From: Daejeonella sp. H1SJ63
Lineage (GTDB): Bacteria > Bacteroidota > Bacteroidia > Sphingobacteriales > Sphingobacteriaceae
Direction of reading: 5' to 3'
Assembly: GCF_029360775.1 (NCBI RefSeq)
Contig: NZ_JARKMZ010000007.1
Span: forward strand, 94,697 to 158,696
Length of the DNA: 64,000 bases
A program made the translations under genes and the position numbers. This document shows, in pieces, positions 34,899 through 43,667 of this stretch (positions within the stretch are counted from its first letter, which is position 1; each line of letters opens with the position of its first letter). The notes below the pieces were generated by a model. That model was not told the origin of the DNA. It saw only the letters and a list, made by a program, of their open reading frames with translations, and ran no database searches.

Positions 34899-35867
34899 TT
34901 AAGCCTCCTGCCAAAGCTGTTGCAATTTTATAAGATCTCTTTTCATGTTAGCAAAAACAATCTGCTTATTGGTTGAAATACTACTCGCTCCATGTTCAGC
35001 TCCACCCATTGGATATTCATAATGCAGGGATACAGGGACCTGTATTTTGAATTCCTTCAAAAGCTTAAAATAAGCTTTAAAATCGACCATTCCTTCTCCC
35101 AAAGGAACATTTTCAACAATCCAGGTTCCATTTCTTTTTGTCCAGACACAATCTTTTATGGCCAGAATTTTAATATGGGGATGAATTAAACTGAGTCCGT
35201 TTTTCCACGACATGCCTCCTTCCACCACAGCATGGCGAATATCATATTGAACTCCCATATTTTGCTGATCTGCATTTTTCAGTATTTCCCAAAGCTCCCA
35301 TATTGAAGCCCCTGCCAGATTCCCCGAATGGTTTTGGTAACATCCGGTAATATTCAGCTTTTTATTCAGAAAGCTTAAATCTTTAAGGGTCTGTTTGAAC
35401 TGATCAATCGCTTCAGGAATACTTTTCCCCTGAGGATACTTAAGCCAGTTCATGCGATAGTACTCAACCCCAAGTGCAGAAGCAGTCTCCAGTAATTTCC
35501 TGTCGACAGGATCATTTGCATCCTGAACAGCTGTCGTAATCATTGCTGAAGCCAGACCAACCTTATGAATGGCCTCTATGGCTTTTGGCAAATCTACTTC
35601 CACACGCTCAGGTAAGACATGTCCGTTGGGCCGAACAGTAAGATCCACTCCATCAAAACCGATTCCGGCTGCCGCATCAGCCATATCTTTATAGTTTAGA
35701 AACTGGAGATGCTTGGAAAAAACAGAAACCTTTAAGGGGCCGGAAGTGTCATCAGCACTTAATATTCCTGAATAAAGATCTGTCGGCATAAAGGGAAGAA
35801 GAGTTCCGGCAATTACAGAACCTCTAATAAATTTCCTTCTGGATTGTTTATTTTTCTCAGTATTCAT
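34899..35867 (-). CDS. Sugar phosphate isomerase/epimerase, Tat-exported
   Basis: 322 residues. The N-terminus has a twin-arginine motif (SRRKFIRGSVIAG) and a hydrophobic segment. The rest is a xylose-isomerase-like TIM barrel: AAAGIGFDGVDLTVRPNGHVLPE, NITGCYQNHSGN, GVQYDIRHAVVEGG, IKDCVW, VSLHYEYPMGG, giving likely metal ligands (Glu/Asp/His). Members isomerise or epimerise sugars; exported versions are common in Bacteroidota. It follows the large heme protein gene by 51 bp, so the two are probably one operon and may act on the same sugar-derived compound. Confidence 0.87.
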   Translation of the reverse strand: MNTEKNKQSRRKFIRGSVIAGTLLPFMPTDLYSGILSADDTSGPLKVSVFSKHLQFLNYKDMADAAAGIGFDGVDLTVRPNGHVLPERVEVDLPKAIEAIHKVGLASAMITTAVQDANDPVDRKLLETASALGVEYYRMNWLKYPQGKSIPEAIDQFKQTLKDLSFLNKKLNITGCYQNHSGNLAGASIWELWEILKNADQQNMGVQYDIRHAVVEGGMSWKNGLSLIHPHIKILAIKDCVWTKRNGTWIVENVPLGEGMVDFKAYFKLLKEFKIQVPVSLHYEYPMGGAEHGASSISTNKQIVFANMKRDLIKLQQLWQEA

Positions 35868-35918
35868 AAATTATTCAAATTAATTACGCTTCATTCCGCT
35901 TTAAAACTTAATAAAAAC

Positions 35919-38900
35919 TCAATTTTTCTTCATAATATAAGCAAAGATATCCCGGATCCCCTGATCATTCAAAGGGTTCAGAATACGCTCAGGCATAATC
36001 GAAGTTTGCAATGCTTTCATCTCTTTAATCTGTACCGCCGACAATGTAGTTTCTTCACCCGAAAGTGATTGTAAGGTCAGAACATCACCATTACTGGCGG
36101 CAATTTTACCCTCCAGGGTCCTTCCATCTGTAGTCATAACCCGATGAATAACATAACCCTCCCTGATATCAGCATTCGGATCTATGATATTCAATAAAAA
36201 ATAATTGACATTACTTCGTTCATATCCCGTAAGATCAGGACCGATATTCCCTCCTTCATTGAAAAGGCGGTGACAGCTTCCGCAATTCTTCATATAAAGA
36301 ACACGTCCGTTGTTTATATCACCTTTACCTGAACTAATCAGTTTTGCATATCTCGATATTGCTTCATCCTTTTCAGTTGATGTAGCCAGCTTAACATTAG
36401 GCCAAAAACTATCGACAGCCTTTTCAATCCCCTGATCATTTAAAAGCTTCAGCCTGCGGGCAAGGGGCTCAGAGATGTCTGCCTTGCTGATCTTTTTAGT
36501 TTTTTCAATAGCATTCAGCAATTCATATGCCCATTTTGCCCTACCAGCCAATAAATCAAGAGCGGCATTCCTGACTCCCTCATCAGCACGAAATTGCGGA
36601 TAAGCCCGCACAACTCTTAAACCTATGTCATCAACATTATAACGCTGCAGAGCCTGCAGGGCAATCTGTTTCATTGCTCCGGTAGATTTAGCACTTTCCA
36701 CGATTTTTAATAAAACAGGAACAGACTCCGGTTGTGTTGTTTGTCCCATGACCCTGATATAAGACAAACGATGCTGCAAATCGGCATTCTCATCAGCAAT
36801 GATCCCCAATGCTTCCTTAACAGCAGCGGTATTCCCCTGACGGATAGCCAATGCCAGCGGACCGCCGAAAAGTTCTGACTGGTATGGCTGAATTGCTTTG
36901 GCCAGCTCAGGCGAGAGACCGATCACATCCCGGCCGCGAAGCCCTTCATGTACTCCGCTCACCAGTATTTTAGCCTCATCCCTACCCGGAGCAAGCCCCA
37001 TCAGTTTTGTGGCTGCCCTGTAGTTCTCCATACCTCCGGCCATGATATACCTTTGCATCAAACGCTTCAAAATATAATCCTTTACCAGCTTGCTATTCCA
37101 TAACTCCCGGTCTTCAAAGATGGAAAGAACAGCAGCCCGATTCGTTTCTGCTTTTGATTCAATCGCCCACCAGATCAATAGAGGAATATCCGGATCATCA
37201 GAATCCTCATGATATTTCAGCAGATTTTTGATAATTGGAATTGCATCAGCCGCAGCTAATCTTTTGGCCGATGAAGCAAGCTGCGCTCTTACTGCGGCAT
37301 CAGACTCCCTGACTGCCAGCTTTGAAATTTCTGCAGAAAGCAAGGGAGAAACATATCCTGCATCACCCTTTAAACGCACTGCCCATTCTCTTACATAAGG
37401 ATCAGGGTGGGCCATAGCGATAGAGGTAGTTACATCACTTAATCCCTCACTCAGATTAATCGCCCAGAGAGCCTCCAGGCTTAGCCCGGCATTTCCTGAC
37501 TGTAACAAAGCGAGTAATTTCGGAACAACAGACCTGTCTTTTCTATTGGCAAACTGCTGAAGCGCCTGCTGCCTGAACCATTTATTCTTATTGCCCAGCA
37601 GGTCAATTAGCTGATCATTTGAGTATTTACTCAGGTCAAATTTCGGCATACGTGTACTTGCACCTTTGGAACGAAGCCTGTAAACCCTGCCCGAACTTTT
37701 ATGCCATGTATCACGGGGATCGACATGAGAAAGCCGACTGTCATACCAGTCTGCGATATAAACTGCTCCATCCGGGCCGGCTACAATATTCACCGGACGA
37801 AACCAATGGTCGTCAGTTTCAATTAACTTTTGTTCATCAATATTTTTAAAAGTCGAGCCATTAGTTTCAAACCTTGACATCTGAACAAAATTCAGCAGGG
37901 GATTAAGTGCAATCATCTTTCCCTGAAAACGGTCGGGTAAATGACCTCCCTCATATTTGATCAACGAATGGGTAAACCTAACTTTTTCGCCTTCCAGTTG
38001 CATATTTTCCAGATTTCCGAAAGTATAGGCATTAGTATAGGGACCATGTTTGCCCAGACTTCTCGGATAATAGCCTCCCTGTTTAAACTGAGGACCACGA
38101 TCTGCGTTATTATTACCTGAATACAATCTGCCCTTACTGTCAAACTCAATATTGAAAGTATTGCCTCCTCCTTCTGCAAACACTTCAAACACCTTGGTAT
38201 CGGTATTGTATCTCCAGATCACCTGCCCTGAGAAAGCAACATTCTTGGAAACTGCCGAACTGACATTGGCTGTTGTGGTACTCCCCTGAGCTCCATAAAG
38301 CCATCCATCGGGGCCCCAGCGTAGGCTGTTGGCAACTGCATGAGTATCCTCCAAACCAAAGCCGCTGAGATGCACCACCGGATCGCCCTTAGGAATTCCG
38401 TCGCCATCCGGATCATCAAATGCCAGAAGGTAAGGGGGATTCAACACCCATATTTTACCTCTTCCAAGGGTTACACTGGTTGCAATATTCAATCCTTTAA
38501 TTGCATCTGTAGATTTATCGAATTTGCCGTTACCGTCAGTATCTTCAAAAATGGTGATCTTATCCGCTCCGTTTAAACCCATTGGGGGAGCTGCAGGTGT
38601 TTTGTCAAATTGTACTCTTAGAAAATTATCGACACTGGTTACTTTTAAGCCCTGAGGATACGGATATTGATGGTATTGTACCACCCAAAGACGCCCACGG
38701 TGGTCGAAACTAAGCTCAACCGGCTGAACTACTTCCGGTTCAGATAAAACCAGATCCAGACTAAGATCTTCGGGATAGCGGAAGCGCGACAGTGCCTTCT
38801 GAGGCTGCGTTGGCCGGGTAGAATCTGTTAAAGCTCCCAACCCTTTGAATGCGCCCATATAACGTGCTACGTCCTCATTGGCAGCTACATCCTCTATGGT

Positions 38901-38990
38901 TCGCGTAGTGGTTTCCTTGTTGATATTGCAGGCAAATACTCCTGCAATTAAGATAAACAAATAATAAGGCAGATACTTTTTAGTACTCAT
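35919..38990 (-). CDS. PVC-type dehydrogenase/HEAT/cytochrome c lipoprotein
   Basis: 1023 residues with lipobox ending in Cys (VFAC, Cys21). Order of parts: an N-terminal propeller of the putative membrane-bound dehydrogenase type (LSFDHRGRLWVVQYHQYP, DTDGNGKFDKSTD loop, VANSLRWGPDGWLYGAQG, GPDGAVYIADWYD); HEAT-like helical repeats (about residues 450-850); and a C-terminal Pirellula/Verrucomicrobium-type heme domain with CGSCH at residues 903-907 and NIGPDLTGYERSN. Such proteins are thought to oxidise sugar-like substrates at the cell surface. Electron transfer through the single heme is inferred. Confidence 0.9.
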   Translation of the reverse strand: MSTKKYLPYYLFILIAGVFACNINKETTTRTIEDVAANEDVARYMGAFKGLGALTDSTRPTQPQKALSRFRYPEDLSLDLVLSEPEVVQPVELSFDHRGRLWVVQYHQYPYPQGLKVTSVDNFLRVQFDKTPAAPPMGLNGADKITIFEDTDGNGKFDKSTDAIKGLNIATSVTLGRGKIWVLNPPYLLAFDDPDGDGIPKGDPVVHLSGFGLEDTHAVANSLRWGPDGWLYGAQGSTTTANVSSAVSKNVAFSGQVIWRYNTDTKVFEVFAEGGGNTFNIEFDSKGRLYSGNNNADRGPQFKQGGYYPRSLGKHGPYTNAYTFGNLENMQLEGEKVRFTHSLIKYEGGHLPDRFQGKMIALNPLLNFVQMSRFETNGSTFKNIDEQKLIETDDHWFRPVNIVAGPDGAVYIADWYDSRLSHVDPRDTWHKSSGRVYRLRSKGASTRMPKFDLSKYSNDQLIDLLGNKNKWFRQQALQQFANRKDRSVVPKLLALLQSGNAGLSLEALWAINLSEGLSDVTTSIAMAHPDPYVREWAVRLKGDAGYVSPLLSAEISKLAVRESDAAVRAQLASSAKRLAAADAIPIIKNLLKYHEDSDDPDIPLLIWWAIESKAETNRAAVLSIFEDRELWNSKLVKDYILKRLMQRYIMAGGMENYRAATKLMGLAPGRDEAKILVSGVHEGLRGRDVIGLSPELAKAIQPYQSELFGGPLALAIRQGNTAAVKEALGIIADENADLQHRLSYIRVMGQTTQPESVPVLLKIVESAKSTGAMKQIALQALQRYNVDDIGLRVVRAYPQFRADEGVRNAALDLLAGRAKWAYELLNAIEKTKKISKADISEPLARRLKLLNDQGIEKAVDSFWPNVKLATSTEKDEAISRYAKLISSGKGDINNGRVLYMKNCGSCHRLFNEGGNIGPDLTGYERSNVNYFLLNIIDPNADIREGYVIHRVMTTDGRTLEGKIAASNGDVLTLQSLSGEETTLSAVQIKEMKALQTSIMPERILNPLNDQGIRDIFAYIMKKN

Positions 38991-39053
38991 ATTTGTAGAA
39001 ATGTATGAGTAAAGTATAAATTTTCAGCCTGAAAATCAATTAAATAAGAACTG

Positions 39054-39599
39054 TCAGGCATCAATCAATACATTCCGGTTTCTTGAGCTTAGATGTATTC
39101 CATTCCTTACATTCCGGATCAGTAAAGCGCGCAAAACCGGCATCAGGGTATTTCTGAGTTCTATGCCGTCTGCATTCGGATGTGCCCCAATAATCTCCAG
39201 AGCATCGATCAGAGGCATACGCTCTTTCTGCCAGGTAATTGGGTTAACCGATGAAGGAAGAGCAGAACCTTTATCATGTGAACCGGTAAAACGGAAAGCA
39301 GGACCTGAGCCCGCCATAACAATGCCGGCACTGCCTCCACGCCCTGCAAGACCTGTTGTACCGTTTTCAGATAGTTGTATTTCAATGGTACTCGTAATCC
39401 TGTAGGTACCACGTGGAAACTCAACCTGGCCATCGTTCGCGCCCCTGATCGCTGCATTAATTGCCCGGGTATCATCCGCTACTCCATCGCCTTTAGCACC
39501 AAAATCCTTTACATTCACCGCCAGACTAAATACCGGAATCAGAAACAGCAAAAAACAAATAGCAATGAAATTAAGGATGGGGGATTTAGTGTAAAGCAT
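39054..39599 (-). pseudogene. Truncated pectate-lyase-like beta-helix gene
   Basis: 181 residues: signal peptide, then the classic beta-helix opening VKDFGAKGDGVADDTRAINAAI and the first coils (RGTYRITSTIEIQ, DALEIIGAHPNADGIEL, NVRNGIHLSSRNRNVLID). Intact relatives are usually several hundred residues; this one stops abruptly in the middle of the helix, only 63 bp before the next gene. It is most likely a 3'-truncated remnant. A short functional protein is not excluded, as the frame itself is undamaged. Confidence 0.7.
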
Positions 39600-39967
39600 A
39601 GAAACTCTTTTAATCAGATAATTAAAGATACTTTTTGTAAAGAATAAAGCAGAATATTCTAACCTTAAAGGAAAAGGTTAAACGAAAAAGTCAGGATGCT
39701 GATACAGTGGGAATGAAAACAAGCAAGCTTCCAACTCGAACCGGCACTGAGGATGTTAAACTGCAGGTTCAGTTTTCGAATAATAATAATTAAATTAGAA
39801 GGAAACAGAGGTTTACAGGTAAAATAGTCTGTGATAAATCTTAAGGATATCAGCATAATCTGTGTCCAACAAAAAACAATCATATCTAATGAAACCTGCA
39901 TGAGCTTACTGTGCAAACAAATGAATATGACCTCATGCAAGCTTTATAACCTTAAAAAAATATTCAA
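39600..39967. other. Intergenic region between divergent genes
   Basis: 368 bp. No gene is supported. A small hairpin lies near 39660-39680 (AACCTT with AAGGTT). A few T-rich words resemble promoter boxes, but none at the right place or strand was convincing. Confidence 0.5.
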
Positions 39968-41479
39968 ATGAAAATAAGAAACTTAAAATTTGTAATCCTG
40001 TTCCTTGGAATAGGCTGGACGCTGAACAGTCAGGCACAAATAGCCTGGCCGCCTGCCTTACCCAATTCAAATAAAAACGGAGTCGCTGTTTTAGAAAGTC
40101 CGGATTTATTAAAAGTTCCGGCAAGTATTCAAGAGGTTTTGAATACCAATCCTGAAATTAAACTGGAGATTGCCAAACATATCCCAAGAGTTGAACTGGT
40201 ATACCACAACGAATTGAATAACGCAGCCATTAATGGAACCGGCTGGTCATCCTGGGGAGATATCTGTTTAGCCAGTGATGGAAGAGTGTATTCCGGAATC
40301 GGGAACCACTGGAAAACAGACAGGGGTGAAAGTTATATTTATAGCTGGGATCCTGCTAAGCGCGTATTAAAGAAGGTTTCAGATCTTAATCAAAGCAATG
40401 GTGCCAAAGTAAATGATGTACATTTTTCAAAAGTGCATGCCCATATTATTGAAGGCAGTGACAAGAAAATATACTTCACCGGTACCCTGGATGACGGATC
40501 AAAAGCCGGTCATGATGAAATGTTAAGTAAATGGACGCCCAATATTGCAGGCGGAAAACTACTTCAATATAATCCTGCAAGCGGCAAGACCATTGTCTAT
40601 GCAGATTTCCCTGCAGCCAGGGTAACTGCAACTACAAAATACGACAGCTTCAGAAATATTTTATATGCGGAAATTGAGGGCGACCCTAAAGGAGTTGCCA
40701 TTGGTGCTTTTGATATGACAACAAAGAAATGGATATTTCAAAGTGAACCGGGTGTTGTAAGTCATCACCGGGATATGATGATGGATAAGCAGGGGAACAT
40801 TTACTTTAACGGTAAACAGAATAAAATTTCTGATCAAATGGTATTAAGGGGCGGAGTTTACTATCCGGCAGCAAAAAAGGCAGACACCACCAGTACTTCT
40901 ATGTTACCTCCGGATCAGTCGGATCGTCTGAAAAACATTCCTACCACACAATTATGGAAGTATTCCCCTGAAACCCGTTCAATACAGGCAACAAAATCCA
41001 CTTCCATTGGTGGAATCCGTTCTTCTACCAGAGAAAGTAAAGCCGGATATATTTATGGTACAACTATGGGTAATCAATTGTTCAGATATGCGCCGGCTAA
41101 GGATGAACTGACGATTTTAGGCAGCAATTTTCTAAAAAACGGAGAATACATAACCGTATGTGATTTGTCGAGGGATGAAAAATATATTTATTATTTACCC
41201 GGAGCCCATGGATCTGCAGGATTTTCAGGTACGCCGGTCATTCAGTATGAAATAGCCAGCGGAAAACAAAAAGCTATTGCGTTTCTATCAGAGCCAATGG
41301 TAAATGCATTTAGCTATGCTCCGGGAGGCACCTACGGATTAAAGATAAGTGATGATGGATCTAAATTATATGTTGGTCTGAATGGTTCTCCACCTGATGC
41401 CTCGCGTCCAAAGGGACTGGGAAGAGGTTTTGGATTAACTTCATTTGCTATTATTCACATTCCGGTGGAAGAACGTTAA
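39968..41479 (+). CDS. Secreted propeller protein of unknown function
   Basis: 503 residues with a signal peptide ending ...NSQAQ. Repeated blade-like segments (ICLASDGRVYSGIGNHW, KIYFTGTLDDGS, FRNILYAEIEGDPKG, DKQGNIYFNGKQNK, GYIYGTTMGNQLFRYAP, EKYIYYLPGAHGSAG, GSKLYVGLNGSPPD) point to a seven-bladed propeller. No heme, PQQ or metal motif can be named. It does not obviously belong to the SMP-30 or GSDH groups. It lies near other exported propeller oxidoreductases, but on the opposite strand from its neighbours. Confidence 0.7.
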   Translation: MKIRNLKFVILFLGIGWTLNSQAQIAWPPALPNSNKNGVAVLESPDLLKVPASIQEVLNTNPEIKLEIAKHIPRVELVYHNELNNAAINGTGWSSWGDICLASDGRVYSGIGNHWKTDRGESYIYSWDPAKRVLKKVSDLNQSNGAKVNDVHFSKVHAHIIEGSDKKIYFTGTLDDGSKAGHDEMLSKWTPNIAGGKLLQYNPASGKTIVYADFPAARVTATTKYDSFRNILYAEIEGDPKGVAIGAFDMTTKKWIFQSEPGVVSHHRDMMMDKQGNIYFNGKQNKISDQMVLRGGVYYPAAKKADTTSTSMLPPDQSDRLKNIPTTQLWKYSPETRSIQATKSTSIGGIRSSTRESKAGYIYGTTMGNQLFRYAPAKDELTILGSNFLKNGEYITVCDLSRDEKYIYYLPGAHGSAGFSGTPVIQYEIASGKQKAIAFLSEPMVNAFSYAPGGTYGLKISDDGSKLYVGLNGSPPDASRPKGLGRGFGLTSFAIIHIPVEER

Positions 41480-41900
41480 GGGAAACAGGTACCACCTCTC
41501 TTCTAACTTTTTAAGGTCGCAGGTAAAATCAGGCCGGTTTTCTTACTGCCAGTTATAGGTCATGAGCCGATCAAGTAAATTATTTGACTCATCTTAAAAA
41601 GAGTGCAGAAAAATTCTTTTTAAACCAAAAAATCGCTCTTAATCAGATTATTACAAAAATGTTCCCTAAGCTCACACCAAAGAACTTCCTGACAAACAGG
41701 ATTTAAATTGCCATTTATTGTCAGCGCCAGATGCTATAGTTACAACATCTTAAAAAAAAATATGCGATTGTCATAATCGCATATTTTTCCTGTTTACTTC
41801 TGCTTCGTATAGATGCCTTAGATGCGCACCCTGTCAAATTAGAAAGTTATTTATTCACTAAGCTGTTTCACTGATTGGCTTTTTAAAAGCAGAATCCGGA
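41480..41900. other. Intergenic region between convergent genes
   Basis: 421 bp between the propeller gene and susD. It contains the bidirectional terminator at 41756-41788. No coding potential was seen. Confidence 0.6.
41756..41788. terminator. Bidirectional terminator
   Basis: AAAAATATGCGATT (41756-41769) and AATCGCATATTTTT (41775-41788) pair perfectly around a 5-base loop, with a T-run on both strands. It serves the convergent propeller and susD genes. Confidence 0.9.
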
Positions 41901-43613
41901 TTAATAACCAGGATTCTGCTTTATTACAGCACCAATATTTAAATCAATCTGAGATTGAGGAATAGGATATAAAGTATTGTAATCCTTAACATTCAAACCC
42001 GGAACTTTAGGGTTATTATTATAACGCTTAACCCTTTCCACAAATTTTCCCATCCGGCGCAAGGTTATAGCTCTCCACTCTTCACCATAAAGCTCCCTCG
42101 CCCTTTCGTCCAAAATATAATCCAGATTTACATCAGCAGGTAAAACCGGAGTTGCATTAGCTCTGGTTCTGATTTTATTAATATCTGCTGCTGCTGCAGT
42201 CAGATTATTTAAACGAACATAAGCTTCAGCACGTACAAGTAATGTAACTGCAAGTCGTATTGCATAAAGATCTTTATGATTCTGGCCACCACCAGACCTT
42301 GCAGGATCAGTAAAGTGATTTAACGGATCTACAAACTTCATAAAATATGGATAGATATACTGGGTTGTATCTCTCAAGGCATCTCTGGATCCTGCAGGAT
42401 AAAGACTGAAATCAATCTTTTTCTTATGATATTTAGATGAAGGACTATCGTAATAAAAGTTTCTTTTAATATTATGTTCTGCGTTCCTGATATCATTTTT
42501 CCAGTCGCTTCTCCATATATCATATGAAACATAATTAGTAGGACGTATCCATGACACTGGTCTGCCCAATGTGTCTGAAATTCCGGTATACTTACCATTA
42601 ACCAGCTCACCACGAAATGCAGGGAAACCGTCGGGAGTATTACCCATTCTGTAATATGCAGGGCCAAAGGCTCTTTCACCTTCAGCATATAATCCTCCTG
42701 TGATAAGCGGTTCAACCTGGATCACCCAGATAGCTTCGGTATTTGTTGAAAGGTTTTGGTTGCCATACCCAAAAAGATCAAAATATGCATCTCCCGATCC
42801 CAAAATATCTTTACCAAGTCTTGTTCCAAAACGTTTTGTCATCAGGGCATAACCATACCCGTCTATTACTTTTGAAGCCGCATCAACAGATAACTGATAT
42901 TTACCATCGGTAAGATATAATTCACTCAGCATATGCCAGGCTGCTCCCTGATTAATCCTTCCAGGTGCCTCTTCTTTACCCGGAACAGGTAATTTTGAAG
43001 TTGCAAAAGTGAGATCTTCTTCCATTAATTTATAGACCTCAGACTTAGGGCTTCTTACAAAATCAGTTTTTGCAGATCTGATCACCTCTTTAACCAAAGG
43101 AACATCTCCATAAAATGAAACCAAAATGCGATAGGCAAATGCCCTAAAGAACTTTGCTTCCGCTAAATACGCATTTTTCTGAGCATCACTAGTCCAAATA
43201 GAATTATTTGATGACTCGATAGCTTCAATTAGAACATTGGCTCTTTGCACTAACTGGTAGTTCCATGTCCAAAAAATACTGGTATAAGAATTTGAAGGTG
43301 TTAGAAAAGTTGAGTAATCAGTCAAAAATCGTGCACTGGCCGGGTCTTCACCGAAATAAGACAAATCAGTTCCGATACCATACATTTGAGTTACAGCATC
43401 ATTAGGCCCATAATACCAGTTTTGTCGCACAGTTGAATATAAGCCGGTAATCCCCTGTTTAATCCCCGGAACAGTGCTATATGCATTCTCAGGGGCAAGA
43501 AAATCAAGAGGAGTTTCATCAAGAACTTCCTTCCGGCAAGAAGAAAACGTCAGAACCAAAACTCCGGTAAGTAGCAATAACTTTTTGCTAATTAGATATT
43601 TATAAATTTTCAT
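41901..43613 (-). CDS. SusD/RagB-family outer-membrane lipoprotein
   Basis: 570 residues, lipobox SSC (Cys26), followed by the SusD opening KEVLDETPLDFLAPENAYST. TPR-like helices (AKFFRAFAYRILVSFYGDVPLV, RINQGAAWHMLSELYLTDGKY) and the C-terminal YPIPQSQIDLNIGAVIKQNPGY ending are typical. It caps the adjacent SusC barrel and captures an oligosaccharide or peptide ligand at the surface. It begins 54 bp after the susC stop on the same strand. No glycoside hydrolase follows, so the ligand cannot be guessed from context. Confidence 0.95.
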   Translation of the reverse strand: MKIYKYLISKKLLLLTGVLVLTFSSCRKEVLDETPLDFLAPENAYSTVPGIKQGITGLYSTVRQNWYYGPNDAVTQMYGIGTDLSYFGEDPASARFLTDYSTFLTPSNSYTSIFWTWNYQLVQRANVLIEAIESSNNSIWTSDAQKNAYLAEAKFFRAFAYRILVSFYGDVPLVKEVIRSAKTDFVRSPKSEVYKLMEEDLTFATSKLPVPGKEEAPGRINQGAAWHMLSELYLTDGKYQLSVDAASKVIDGYGYALMTKRFGTRLGKDILGSGDAYFDLFGYGNQNLSTNTEAIWVIQVEPLITGGLYAEGERAFGPAYYRMGNTPDGFPAFRGELVNGKYTGISDTLGRPVSWIRPTNYVSYDIWRSDWKNDIRNAEHNIKRNFYYDSPSSKYHKKKIDFSLYPAGSRDALRDTTQYIYPYFMKFVDPLNHFTDPARSGGGQNHKDLYAIRLAVTLLVRAEAYVRLNNLTAAAADINKIRTRANATPVLPADVNLDYILDERARELYGEEWRAITLRRMGKFVERVKRYNNNPKVPGLNVKDYNTLYPIPQSQIDLNIGAVIKQNPGY

Positions 43614-43667
43614 TGATTTTTAATTTTAAAATCTGTAATTATTAAACTGCCAATCCGGGCACACCAA

